Assembly (NCBI GenBank): GCA_038049695.1 | Contig: CP142452.1 | Span: 70,437,501 to 70,501,500 of the forward strand | Direction of reading: 5' to 3' | Length of the DNA: 64,000 nt | Source of the DNA: Cinnamomum chago | Taxonomy: Eukaryota > Streptophyta > Magnoliopsida > Laurales > Lauraceae | In this document: piece after piece, positions 43,905 through 53,787 of the stretch | Layout of the letters: each line of letters starts with the position of its first letter | Numbering within the stretch: position 1 is the stretch's first letter | Made by a program: the position numbers and the translations under genes | Notes under the pieces: generated by a model | Told to the model about the DNA's origin: nothing | What the model saw: the letters and a program-made list of their open reading frames with translations, nothing else | The model's database searches: none

Positions 43905-44105
43905 TTGGATGGATTGCAGAAAAGCCTGGGATTCACGCAAAAGAAGGTAGATTCCCAGGTGAGATGGGCTGTCCTAAATTCCATATTTATTCTACGTCGT
44001 CATGAAGGTACTAGATCAAAGCTTGCAGAGGCCATGACTTTTGGGAAGTCTGTGGGTTTCTGCATTGACACAATAGAGGAAGCTATAAATGGAGAAGATA
44101 TTTAA
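43905..44105 (+). CDS. Host metallopeptidase-like gene, last exon
   Basis: 67 codons with stop, beginning LDGLQKSLGFTQKKVDSQVR and ending EEAINGEDI. Joined in phase 0 after the 82-base intron 43,823-43,904. The helical tail with QVRWAVLNSIFILRRHE and SKLAEAM is characteristic of the family. No damage is seen here, in contrast to the upstream exons. Plausible role of an intact family member: a thylakoid or envelope membrane protein needed for early chloroplast development. For this locus function is doubtful. Confidence 0.82.
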   Translation: MDGLQKSLGFTQKKVDSQVRWAVLNSIFILRRHEGTRSKLAEAMTFGKSVGFCIDTIEEAINGEDI

Positions 44106-44889
44106 CCTGGCTGAGTACTTTTGTTTTTTATGATGTTTTTTCAAGTGCTGAGTGAACCCATTAACCAACTCATGTAGTGCTAGAGGAAGACAAGTCACCC
44201 AAAAACGAATCTTACACCACTACAGAGGAGGAACAAATTGATACTAAACCCCTGATTGTAAGAGGACTTGAGATGGTTTGGAAGCTGAAATGACAAATTA
44301 ACTGGACTGCTGGTGTCACAGCTCGTGATATTTTTTTGTGGTGCGACTGTTAGATTATTCACTAATAAGACATTATTCGCTAATAAGCCGCTATTTGCTA
44401 GTGGGTCCATAATCAAATTATGGACTTGTAAAATTTATCTAATGATCGTGATTTAAATTCGTAGTTAGATTTCCTTTTTAAGAACACTTCTGTTAAAGAA
44501 TTAGTGAGAACAAAAAAATGAGATCTATTTTCATTTCTTTGCTATGTTGGACTACTGGTCTTTAGACTTTAGTGATACTATGGACTTGGAAGACCCAAGG
44601 GTGTGTGTGTTAAAGCAAGGTGCTGTCATCACTCAACAACGAGTTGAGCACATATATCTATATTACATTGCATAACAAATACTTTAGAAACCACAGTAAA
44701 TGTATGGCAATTGAATTTGAAAAGTAATAGATAAACAAACAAGTATTTAAATGACCAGCTCTATGTGGATTATTTATTGCATTTACTGGTTTTTAGAAAA
44801 TTAAATATGTAGCAAAATGACAGATCTATCATTTTTATAATAATAATAAACGCTATTTTAGAGTTTATAAAATTTTTGGAGAATAGAAA
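44106..44889. other. Host-gene 3' flank
   Basis: Probable 3' untranslated region and intergenic DNA. No clear AATAAA signal occurs close to the stop. The TTCGCTAATAAGCC stretch near 44,380 and AATAATAATAAA at 44,837 were noted. Nothing else is seen. Confidence 0.4.
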
Positions 44890-46495
44890 ACTTTAAAAAT
44901 ATTTGGAAATCAGAAGTAATTGGATTCACCAAGTACTAACATCTGATATGGGGAAGGAATAAGATGTTAATTGAATTTAATTACATACTAGCCAGTACAT
45001 GCACAACTTGTACCCGCAACGTGCGCACACCATTTCAAGAGTTCTTCTGGGTCTTTTCAAATAGGAAAAATTACCGGAAAAATTTTCTTTGGACCCATAG
45101 GACCGATGAGGACCTAATAGAATGTTGCAGAGGGGAGGGGTCTTTTAACCTTTTCTGTAGGTTGGTCGATATTGGCCATTCTGTAATGCTTATTTCGGTA
45201 CCTTCTCCTTCTTTCTTCCTTCTCCTTTCCAGCACCCACCTACATTGCACTTCCTATTCCCACACTGCGCCTGCACCAGTGCACTGCATACCCGGCCATC
45301 TTCTTCATCCTTCTACCTTCTCTTTTCTTTCTCCCTCTCTATCTCTTCTTCCTTCCTCCCTTCTCCCCTTGCACTCATTGATGTGTTGCCACTGTGCTTG
45401 CACCACTTTCACTCTACTGCCGCATCTACTCTTATTTCCTCCATTTTCTTTCACAACACTAGTGCTGTCACCTTTACTACATTGCCCACCACGACCACAC
45501 CTACAGCAACACACCATGTCTGTAATACCACGACACCCACCTGCACTCACTGCCCTCTCGAATTGTCTCCTTGCACTCGCACTCCACTTGTGCATACTAC
45601 ATAGCCCCATACACTCACTCATTGCCCTCGCTCTTGGTACTCTTTTAGTCATTTTGTCGAACATCTGATATTCGTTTCTCTCGCTCGTCTGCAGAAGAGA
45701 GGAGCCTTTTTTCTTCTTTTTAGCTCTAATGGTCTATATCGACCATCACTATTTAGCTCTAACGGTTGATATTGATCAATTTGTCCGTCATATTTTTTCC
45801 AACCTATAACTGTCTTATTTGTTGAACACGATAAAATGATCGATATCGACCATTACTGCTACTTCCTCCTAATGGTTGATATTGACTAATCTGTCGGTCA
45901 AATTTTTTCCAACATTTAACTGTCTTATAGCTGAACACTACAAAATGGTCGATATTGACCATATCGCTAAATGATAAAAAAAAAGTCCGAAAAGGAACTT
46001 CAGGACCCCTCCCATATTCAACATGCTACTGGGTCATCGTTGGTGCTATGGGGTCCTATGGGGGTTTTTCCGGTAATTTACCTATAAAGTTAGAACTAGT
46101 TCTCAATGTGACTTTCAAGGGAATTAATGGTAGGGCCCACCTAGCAACCAATCCAAACTTCACCCAGACCCTTTGACAGTCATTGATCTCGAGGTTTGAC
46201 ACCCATCTGAATGGATTGGATCATTGGATGAAGGATTAATTTTTTTTTTAATATGAAGCCGTTAAACTTGTGGGTTATGGATGAAAGGGTTGGGGGCATG
46301 GGATTGGGGTCAAAATTGATATTTGGGGTGGTCCCATATATATCTTTCTATTCCCCTGTCCCATCCCCAAGTGGGGCCCTACAGAAATTTCTCACGGAAT
46401 GCCCTCATAAAATGTTCTCACCCGAATAAATCCCAACAAATAATATGTACAACTATTGAATCCAACTTCAAGTCATTCTCATGGGGAGTTCATGG
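44890..46495 (-). repeat. Interspersed repeat R1, copy d, inverted, split by Mutator-like element
   Basis: 44,890-45,063 and 46,083-46,495 match R1a in reverse, including the GCCAGTACATGC end and the CCCGAATAAATCCCAACA part. The two pieces are separated by the element at 45,064-46,082. Confidence 0.75.
45064..46082 (-). mobile_element. Mutator-like non-autonomous element, complete copy
   Basis: About 1,019 bases with terminal inverted repeats of about 80-90 bases: GGAAAAATTACCGGAAAAAT on the left, TTTTTCCGGTAATTTACC on the right, and inner parts around GGACCGATGAGGACC and GGGTCATCGTTGGTGC. Long TIRs of this kind with TACCGG near the tip fit Mutator-like elements. The expected 9-base target duplication was not seen. 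GTCGATATCGACC-type palindromes cluster at 45,730-45,960. The plus strand is open for about 200 residues (44,964-45,668), Leu/Ser/His/Pro-rich, homologous to the open frame in the 36.7-kb copy. Confidence 0.68.
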
Positions 46496-46836
46496 CCCGA
46501 GCTAAGTCATATCTTAACCTGGCCCGACTTTAGAATCACTGGTCCATGCCTAATCCAAGCTCTATACGGGCTATAAAAGTTAGGCCCGAGCCTATCCATT
46601 TAATCAATCGCGCTAGCCCGAACTGGGCTTTTTTTTTATATCAATTTTGTGGGCATTTGTGCAATTGTTTCCACTAGTTAAATTAAATTATATGCATTCC
46701 TTACATGGGCCAGGGCTGAGCTAGGCTTTGAGCTTTCTATGACTTAATCTAAGATCAGCCAAATCATTAAATGGGCCCTAATCACATAGCCAAGCCCAGT
46801 TCAAAGTGGGCTGGGCAGCCCGGCCCATGATCACCC
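46484..46836. mobile_element. hAT-like MITE
   Basis: Ends GGGAGTTCATGGCCCGAGC and, as reverse complement, GGGTGATCATGGGCCGGGC, a pattern common in plant hAT MITEs. The interior is rich in GGCCCGA and GGGCTGGGC. No target duplication was established. Confidence 0.5.
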
Positions 46837-46877
46837 GTAGGTTTTCCGCTTCAATGGGAAATCCTTAACTTTCAATC

Positions 46878-47374
46878 TAGGGTAGTAAACAAGATGGTTC
46901 CAGGTTGGAACCATATTGGACCTGGACCTGTTTCTAAATAACGATTTCGATTCTAGGTTCAATTCTGATTCAGAACTTGTTTTGTTAGTTTTAGATCATG
47001 TTTTGATAGGAAATTTAGAACCCGGTTCTGCCTAGATGACCGAAATCAAGTTTCAAAATCAATTCTAATTTATTTTTATTTTTTTAAAATAAATATATCA
47101 TTCAAATTATAATAGTGGATCAAGTCTACTACCTCTAGGATTAAAAATAAAAATGTCATAACAAAGTAGATTTTAAGCTACAGTATGCAACGTGAAATAC
47201 TCATATGCTAGGTCCTGAATCCACACGTTGGAACCTATATGAACCCAGAATAGGATCGAAACTTAAGTTGGGTTCTGAAATGAAGTGCGGATATTAATCG
47301 AAACCTAAATTTAGTTAGTTCCAAACTCGATGTTTTACATGTCAGAACTTCCAAATATTTCGTTTGTAGCCCTA
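46878..47374. mobile_element. hAT-type non-autonomous element
   Basis: 497 bases. Ends TAGGGTAGTAAACAAG and CGTTTGTAGCCCTA. Near-perfect 8-base target duplication TTTCAATC (46,870-46,877) and TTTCATTC (47,375-47,382). Homologous in inverted orientation to 29,324-29,878 but more diverged internally, so probably older. Confidence 0.7.
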
Positions 47375-47382
47375 TTTCATTC

Positions 47383-48436
47383 TCACAGGAATTGTTCCTA
47401 TGTTAAGATTAATAATGTAATAATCACTAATATGATCAAAATCTTACCACGGGAACAACTCATGGTGGATTAAAATTTGAGAATGTATAATACAAGAGGA
47501 GTGAGTTTCTTTTAAAAAAAGTAGTGACTTGATCGTCACTATAATCTTGGAGAGACAAGCAAAGGACAATTGAGATGCCATAAGCAGGGCAAGCAAGAGT
47601 CCAGAATCCGGATCCCTACGAAACTGGGGAGCAATGTTCTACGTACCATATAAGCATTCGCCGCGTGGACTGCAAAAGGAGAAGATGAGGAGGAAGTTGC
47701 TTTTTAAAGTATGACTCAGCCTTTTTTTAATATACTTTCAAGTATACCCTTTACCCCCAATTGATTATTATTATTTTATTATTTTATTTTATGACAAGAT
47801 AGGTATTATGGAATTTAATATAAATAGAGGGGCTTATTGGCAATTTTCCTCCAAAAGGGGACAGTTCCCTGTCATCATCTTCCCCAGGTTGGGTTTCACA
47901 CCTACAATTTTTGAACCAATTGGATAATGGGCCAAACAGGGCCCACTCCATGTATGTCTAGTACTACAATGGTAGCCTAGGGCCCACTTCTGGATCGCTG
48001 GTCCAGAGCCTCCCTTTAGAAGTTCACATATTTGTAGTTATGGCTATTTTGCAAGGAGTTTCTGCAAGATAATTTTTAATATTTGTCTTCTCTTCCTGCT
48101 GAGTCAAATAACATCATTTCTAGATGTATTTTTTGAAATACTGTGAAATTGTGGTTAACAGTAATTTTGACCCATTCTTCAAAAAAACTCATTTTCAACA
48201 AAAGAAAATGGTAATTCGGATAACACAATCATTTTAACAGGATTTTGTCTAGCACTTTGTGCTTAAAAAAAAAAAAAGACCCAAAGTGCTACCACCACCA
48301 CCAGTAGTTTAAATTTGGGTCAGTGAACCAGGCCCCCATGCCCCTGCATCCATCGGCTTATGTAAGGCTAAACATTTTTGCTTATGTCTTAACAAATGGC
48401 CGATACCCAATTTTGATTCGACACAATAATTTTTAC
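47383..48436. other. AT-rich intergenic DNA
   Basis: No gene or repeat is recognised. A GC-richer stretch lies near 47,590-47,690. Confidence 0.35.
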
Positions 48437-48790
48437 TACAAAATTTGCACTTTGCCTTTTCGACTTTCTTTCCGTCTTCAATAACATCAAACCTTGCATA
48501 TATATCCCCAACTATTGAAGTTCTGTTCCTCGGGGGCGGGGGGGTACAAAATTTGCACTTTGCCTTTTCGACTTTCTTTCCGTCTTCAATAACATCAAAC
48601 CTTGCATATATATCCCAAACTATTGAAGTTCTATTCCTCGGGGGGGGGGGGGGGGGGGTACAAAATTTGCACTTTGCCTTTTCGACTTTCTTTCCGTCTT
48701 CAATAACATCAAACCTTGCATATATATCCCAAACTATTGAAGTTCTGTTCCTCGGGGGGGGGGGGGGGGGGGGGGGGTGGGGTTGGGTGG
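48437..48790 (+). repeat. Three-unit array, each unit ending in a G run
   Basis: Units start at 48,437, 48,545 and 48,659 with TACAAAATTTGCACTTTGCC and end in CTCGGGG tracts: an interrupted run of 5 and 7 G in unit 1, 19 G in unit 2, 24 G in unit 3. Units are nearly identical apart from the G run. The three-fold repeat gives a 120-residue open frame that is not a gene. Confidence 0.9.
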
Positions 48791-50357
48791 GCTGGCGCTA
48801 CTTCTAATTCAATAAAATCTTCTTCTCCCCCTAAATTAACGGAAGAAGATTCTATGGGAAATCAACTACTAGATTGTCCGGCTATATTTCAAAAAATAAA
48901 ATTTAAAAATAATAATAGTAATTTCCTTCTTTTGTGATATATAATTAATATATGAAAGGGGAGAAAATGAGAGTCAATATAATATATTATAAACTTATAT
49001 ATATGGAATTTCAAATTTAAATGATATAAATACCTCTAAATTTTTGAAGGCCCTTTAATCTTGTTTCTTGATGAATTGATCTTAGGCCATCCAAAAATTT
49101 CTTAGAGAGAGTGAAAGAGTTGAATGCTTTGAGAGAGAGCTAGAGAGTGTAGAGAGAGTGAGAGAATTGAATAAAATGTTGAGAAATGAGAATGGGAGGG
49201 TTAGAGTATTTATAGACTTTGTAAATTTGAAAAGAACACAAAATATCACTTATATGACCGTTTTATAGTTGTTGGGGGGAGGGTGGTGGTTTTAAAATAG
49301 AAATTTTTTTTAAAATAGCCGTTTTTCACCGTCGGGCGGGCTAGGCGAGCCGATCCTTATGGATGGGTCGGCCCACGGTGGGCCATGCCATTGGCCGGCC
49401 CAGCCCATTTGACATCTCTATCTACATTCATCAAAAGATAAAACCCATTTTGTGTAACTACTAGTGTATAACTTCATATTATAATATAATTAAATGAAGA
49501 TAAGTCGATATATAGTGCTTCAACAATATTTGAGTCAATATATGTAACTAGAAATGAAGGCCTGGGCCATGTTAGGGCAAAATATATATATATCAAAATC
49601 TATATGTTTTTTTTTACAATATTAATGGAAAGAAATTAAATAAAAAATAAAAAATAGAGTATTAATCTAAAATAAAAAAATATATATATATAGTATCTAA
49701 CATTAAAAAGACCCTATACTTGAGAACTTGTTTAAATAATAAGTACTGCTGTTTGATGGACCCGGCTTTTTCTTTTTCCAAAGCTGCCTCCGCCCCGGGG
49801 CTGACGGGGTACGGTGGAGGGAAAGAAAGGAAAAGCGGGCATCAGTTTTTTTGTACGGGTATGCCAATTTCTCTTTTACACTTGGAATTTAGAAATGGTG
49901 ATCCGGAGATCCACCTTCACAAGTAAAAAGGGAAATGAAACTTTTTTCTAGTTTTCCATTGCATACATATTTTAATAAAAAGAGACAGTTTTGTTTGAAT
50001 GCCGTGAAAGGCGTTTTGTGCCGTAGAAGGCGGTTTTGCCGTAAAAGGCGATTTACAAATCTTATCAAAAGTAAAAGACAAGAATTGTGATTTTTTTTGT
50101 CTCTTTAGAAAAAAATACAATCTACAATAGAAAAGCAAGAAAAAGGAATCTGACTTCTCATTCGATTGTGGGAGGGCCCGTTCAGATCGACGGTCGCGAG
50201 TCATGTATGGACTCCGCCATCGTCCTTCAAATGAGAACTTTGATGCTTGGTTTCTTGGCTTGGCTCCAACCTCAGATTTTTAGAGGATAAGGACCAAGGT
50301 AAGGTCCTATATCCGGTAAAAAGCCGAGTAGACGGGCTGAAAAGCCGCATCTAGCCA
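48791..50357. other. Intergenic DNA with one hAT end
   Basis: AT-rich. At 49,330-49,427 the sequence ends GGCCCAGCCCATTTGACATCTCTA, which in reverse is a typical hAT terminus; the other end was not found. At 50,000-50,055 three copies of a GCCGTRAAAGGCG-like motif occur. The left limit of the next element is provisional, so part of this stretch may belong to it. Confidence 0.4.
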
Positions 50358-50536
50358 TGTTGGATGGAAGGGGAGGAACCTTGGGGGGAATGGCCCCCCC
50401 AAGGGGCTTCAATCACCTTGTAGTGTCGGTTGCTGCAGCAGAGTTTCTTGAAGGAGCAGAGTTGTAGAGATTTCTCCGAGGATTTTTGAATGATTTTCTG
50501 GTGATTTTTCCGGCTTCGTTTCCCTTGGACTGGCCT

Positions 50537-50546
50537 CCTATTTATA
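50537..50546 (-). promoter_or_regulatory. TATA box in LTR of gypsy element 2
   Basis: TATAAATAGG on the minus strand, oriented towards the outer LTR end, as expected for the U3-R border. Confidence 0.5.
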
Positions 50547-51539
50547 GGCATTTGGTAGCCATTTAGGAGAGTTTATGAGTATTTATGGTATTAATGGTAT
50601 TAATGCTCATGATGGGAGGAGTTACAAGTTTTAATTTCTTGTTTTGTAACTCCTTTTCCTTGGCTTCTGATTGGCTGGTGGAGGATAATGGGCATTTAAT
50701 CGCCTTTAATCTCCATGATGAGGGGAGTTTCATGGTTTTAATGCCATGAATACTTGGATTTGTAACTCCCATTTCCTTGCTTTTGATTGGGCCGTTCAAA
50801 ATAATGAGTTAATGACCGCATTAACTTGCCATAAACGGGTCATTTAACTTCATTAATTGATTGCCCGGGCGCTCGAAGAGTCGCGGGCCGTGCCGCATCC
50901 TTTGGGATTCTTCTTGCGATGATCACCAATGGACCCACGTACCATTTGATGTCGGATGGTGATCCAATTTCAAACATTGGTTGATGTCAGCGGGCCGGCA
51001 ACATCTGTCCAGTCGATTTCGCGATCGGGCGGGCAGAAAGTGTGTTTTCTTGGTTAGCCGTTTGACGATCTTGAGGCGTCCGGTGATAATCAAATGATTC
51101 CAGTGATGGATCCGTGATGTTGATGAAGATCGACGGATATCATGCACAAAAAATCAGATTTTGAAAAAATCACAGGGGCCAATCAACTCGAAACGCGAAA
51201 AGTACCCGAAAAACGGGGTTTTTGGGCGAGGTCCGGCGGCCCGGACCTCCATGGTCGCCGGCGACCATGCACCATGGTCGCCGGCAACCATGGGGCCGGC
51301 GACCATGGGGTTTGTGCCCCATGGTCGGCCGCCTTCCGGTCGCCTTTTCTTCTTCGTTTTTCGTCGTTTTTCGCTTCCGTTTTCTCCTGCATTTTTCTTG
51401 GAATTTCCCCTCATTTATTGGCTGGATTTCCCTCAAGAAAACCTGATGAGAAGCCGTGCAAATCGGATCGCAAAGTTTCCCATTTTCCGGAAAAGCCGAA
51501 GACTTTGCTGTGGAGAACTCCCGATTTTTTGTCAAGCGT

Positions 51540-52340
51540 CGAAACTAGGTCAAACGATGTCGAGATGACCTGAAATTCGACGTGTAGCTTCTTGAGCAGT
51601 AGACGAGACCAACCATAGGCTTTTGTTCAGGTTTTGAAGCCGCTTGGGGTCCCGCAAACGCTTGACTTTGATTTCACCACGAGGGAAATGCCGAGTTTTG
51701 ACTTTTGGTCAAACGGTGTCCGATTGACCTGAAATTCGACGTGTGACTCCCTCATCAGTAGATAAGACCAACCATAGGCTTTCGTTTGAGTTTTGAAGCT
51801 GTTTGGGGTCATGCAAACGCTTGCCTTTATTTCACCGCGAGGGAAATGCCGAGCTTTGACTTTCGGTCAAACGGTGTCCGATTGACCTGAAATTCGACGG
51901 GGAGCCTATTGGAGTAATTTTGAGATGATCCACAAGCTCCGAATTTGGTGCCATGGTCCCGGGGTGCTCCGCCGCTGGTAGGCTTGATTTTGTTTCCGAG
52001 CATCGAAACTGGGTCAAACGTCATCGGAATGACCTGAAATTTGATGTGCAGCCCTTTGGAGGTATGTAGAAGCCGCCCATGTGCTCTGTTTGATGTGTGA
52101 CGACCTCGGTAGGTCTCGCTACCTAAGGGCTTGATTTTGCTGCTCGAGAGTTGATGGAGGGTCAAACGGTGTCGGTTTGACTTGAAACTTGACATGTAGC
52201 CTTTCGGAGGTATTTTGAAACCATCCGTAGGCTCTGATCGAAGATTTGGGGTCTTCGACACTGTCGCCGCCGGGAGCTGCTGCTTAGCTGTTGGAGAAGT
52301 GAAGCTAGGCCAAATGATGTCGGAATGGCCCGAAACTTCA
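51540..52340 (-). repeat. Degenerate ~150-base repeats inside LTR of gypsy element 2
   Basis: About six diverged units share GGTCAAACGGTGTCCGATTG, GACCTGAAATTCGACGTG and ACCAACCATAGGCTTTCG. Unit starts are near 51,548, 51,707, 51,866, 52,012, 52,153 and 52,308. Confidence 0.75.
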
Positions 52341-52497
52341 TGTGTACCTCTCTTTTGGCTGTTTTGAATGACCTTGCAGTTTTTGTTTGATTCTGACAAG
52401 ATCTGATGCTTGAAGTGGCGCCTGCCTATTTGGGGTAGGATGCGGCTCCATGTAGCTTTTAGTGTGAAGAGGCAAAGTGACATTTTTTGTGTCAACA

Positions 52498-53592
52498 AAT
52501 GCCCCCTCAAGGTACAGCTACGATGGCTTTTGCAGTCGATGTGCCTCGAAGAGAATCTTGAAGAAGAGCTTCTGACTTGACCAAGAGTCTTTGAGCATTT
52601 TTTTTTTTTTTTTTTTTGAGTAGCCTTTTGAGCTTCTAGGGGATTTTATGGTAGTGAGAGGGATCACATACCATCTCAAGGCAAGATTTTGAGAATGACA
52701 TTTGGATTTGGATTTGGTTTTGGTTTTTTGGTTTTGATTTTGACCTTGTGACCTAACAAGCTGTATGTGGCAGGTTAGGGGGTCGGGATTTGGTTTTGGT
52801 TTTGACCTTGTGACCTAACAGGCTGTATGTGGCAAGTTAGGGGACCATGGTTTGGTTTTTTGGTTCACTCTTTGGGACAATTTTGGGTCCATTGGAGTGG
52901 TTTGGGTTTTTGTGGAATGTCAATTTCAAGATTTTGGCTTAATTTGGTTCATGAGGTGGGATGGTTTGGATTTTGGAAGCTCATGAGGCTTGGATTTTTT
53001 TTGTATGGTCTAATCAACTCAAAAGAGGCATGGAACCATTTTTTTTTTTATGCTCTTGGTAAGAGGAATTTTGACTAAAAGCCACTTTTAGTGCCTAGGT
53101 GGTCAAACCTGGCTCATATGGGCTAACCCATGGGACCTTAAGCTTTGAAAGATGGCTTAGACCTCATATGGTGTCATTTTTGTAAAGAATATCTAAAGAT
53201 ATCTCCTTTAGATGGAGAATATCTAAAAATATCTTTACTTGGAGAGAATTTCTCAAGTTCCCTTGATTTTGGGAGAGATTTTCTCAAAGTATCCTTCTTT
53301 GGGGGAGAATATCTCTCATTCCCTTGTTTTTGGGAGAGAATTTCTCAAAGAAAATTCTCTTTGGGAGAGGATATCTCAAATTTCCTTTTCTTTTGGGAAG
53401 GTTGCTAATTTTTAGCACTTACCTCCTTGCTTTTCTCTTGTTTCCTCTTTTGGTTTGCTCTCTTCTATAAAAGCAATTGAGGTTGGATCTCTTGCTCCTA
53501 TTGCTTTCTTTTTGCAAAAGTCTTCAAGAGTTGCTCCAAGATCAAGAATCCTCCTTCTTTAATAGTCTTCAAGTTCTTCTTTCTTCTCCATC
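52498..53592 (+). other. Leader of the opposite-strand ORF in gypsy element 2
   Basis: Between the LTR and the first ATG of the extra ORF. It contains a two-fold repeat of about 77 bases (GACCTTGTGACCTAACA with GGCTGTATGTGGCA; 52,740-52,845), several GAGAATATCTC repeats (53,185-53,380), and TATAAAAGCAATTG near 53,466, a TATA candidate about 125 bases before the ATG at 53,593. Confidence 0.5.
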
Positions 53593-53756
53593 CATGGCTT
53601 CAAGTAAGTTTTTCTTTTTACAAGAAATTCCATGTAATAGAAAGTTTCATCATTTTTTTTCTTCTTTTTTTTTTTGCACGTGTCCTTCTCTTTTTTTTTT
53701 TTGACACGCCCTTTTCTCTTTTTTTTTTCTTTCTTTCTTTTTCTCTCTTTCTTTTC

Positions 53757-53787
<31 letters not shown>

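Larger units (their letters stand above)
50358..52497 (-). repeat. 3' LTR of gypsy element 2 (left end provisional)
   Basis: The right end is well supported: TTTTTGTGTCAACA, with the polypurine tract on the minus strand just inside (GTACCTTGAGGGGGCATT, 52,498-52,515). The left end at TGTTGGATGG is the best candidate because it mirrors the other terminus. A TATAAATAGG box on the minus strand at 50,537-50,546 fits a promoter with about 150 bases of R plus U5. No target duplication can be checked. Confidence 0.5.

Noticed and set aside
48445-48807. Threefold-repeated 120-residue open frame
   Set aside because: Result of the tandem array with G runs; no family match.
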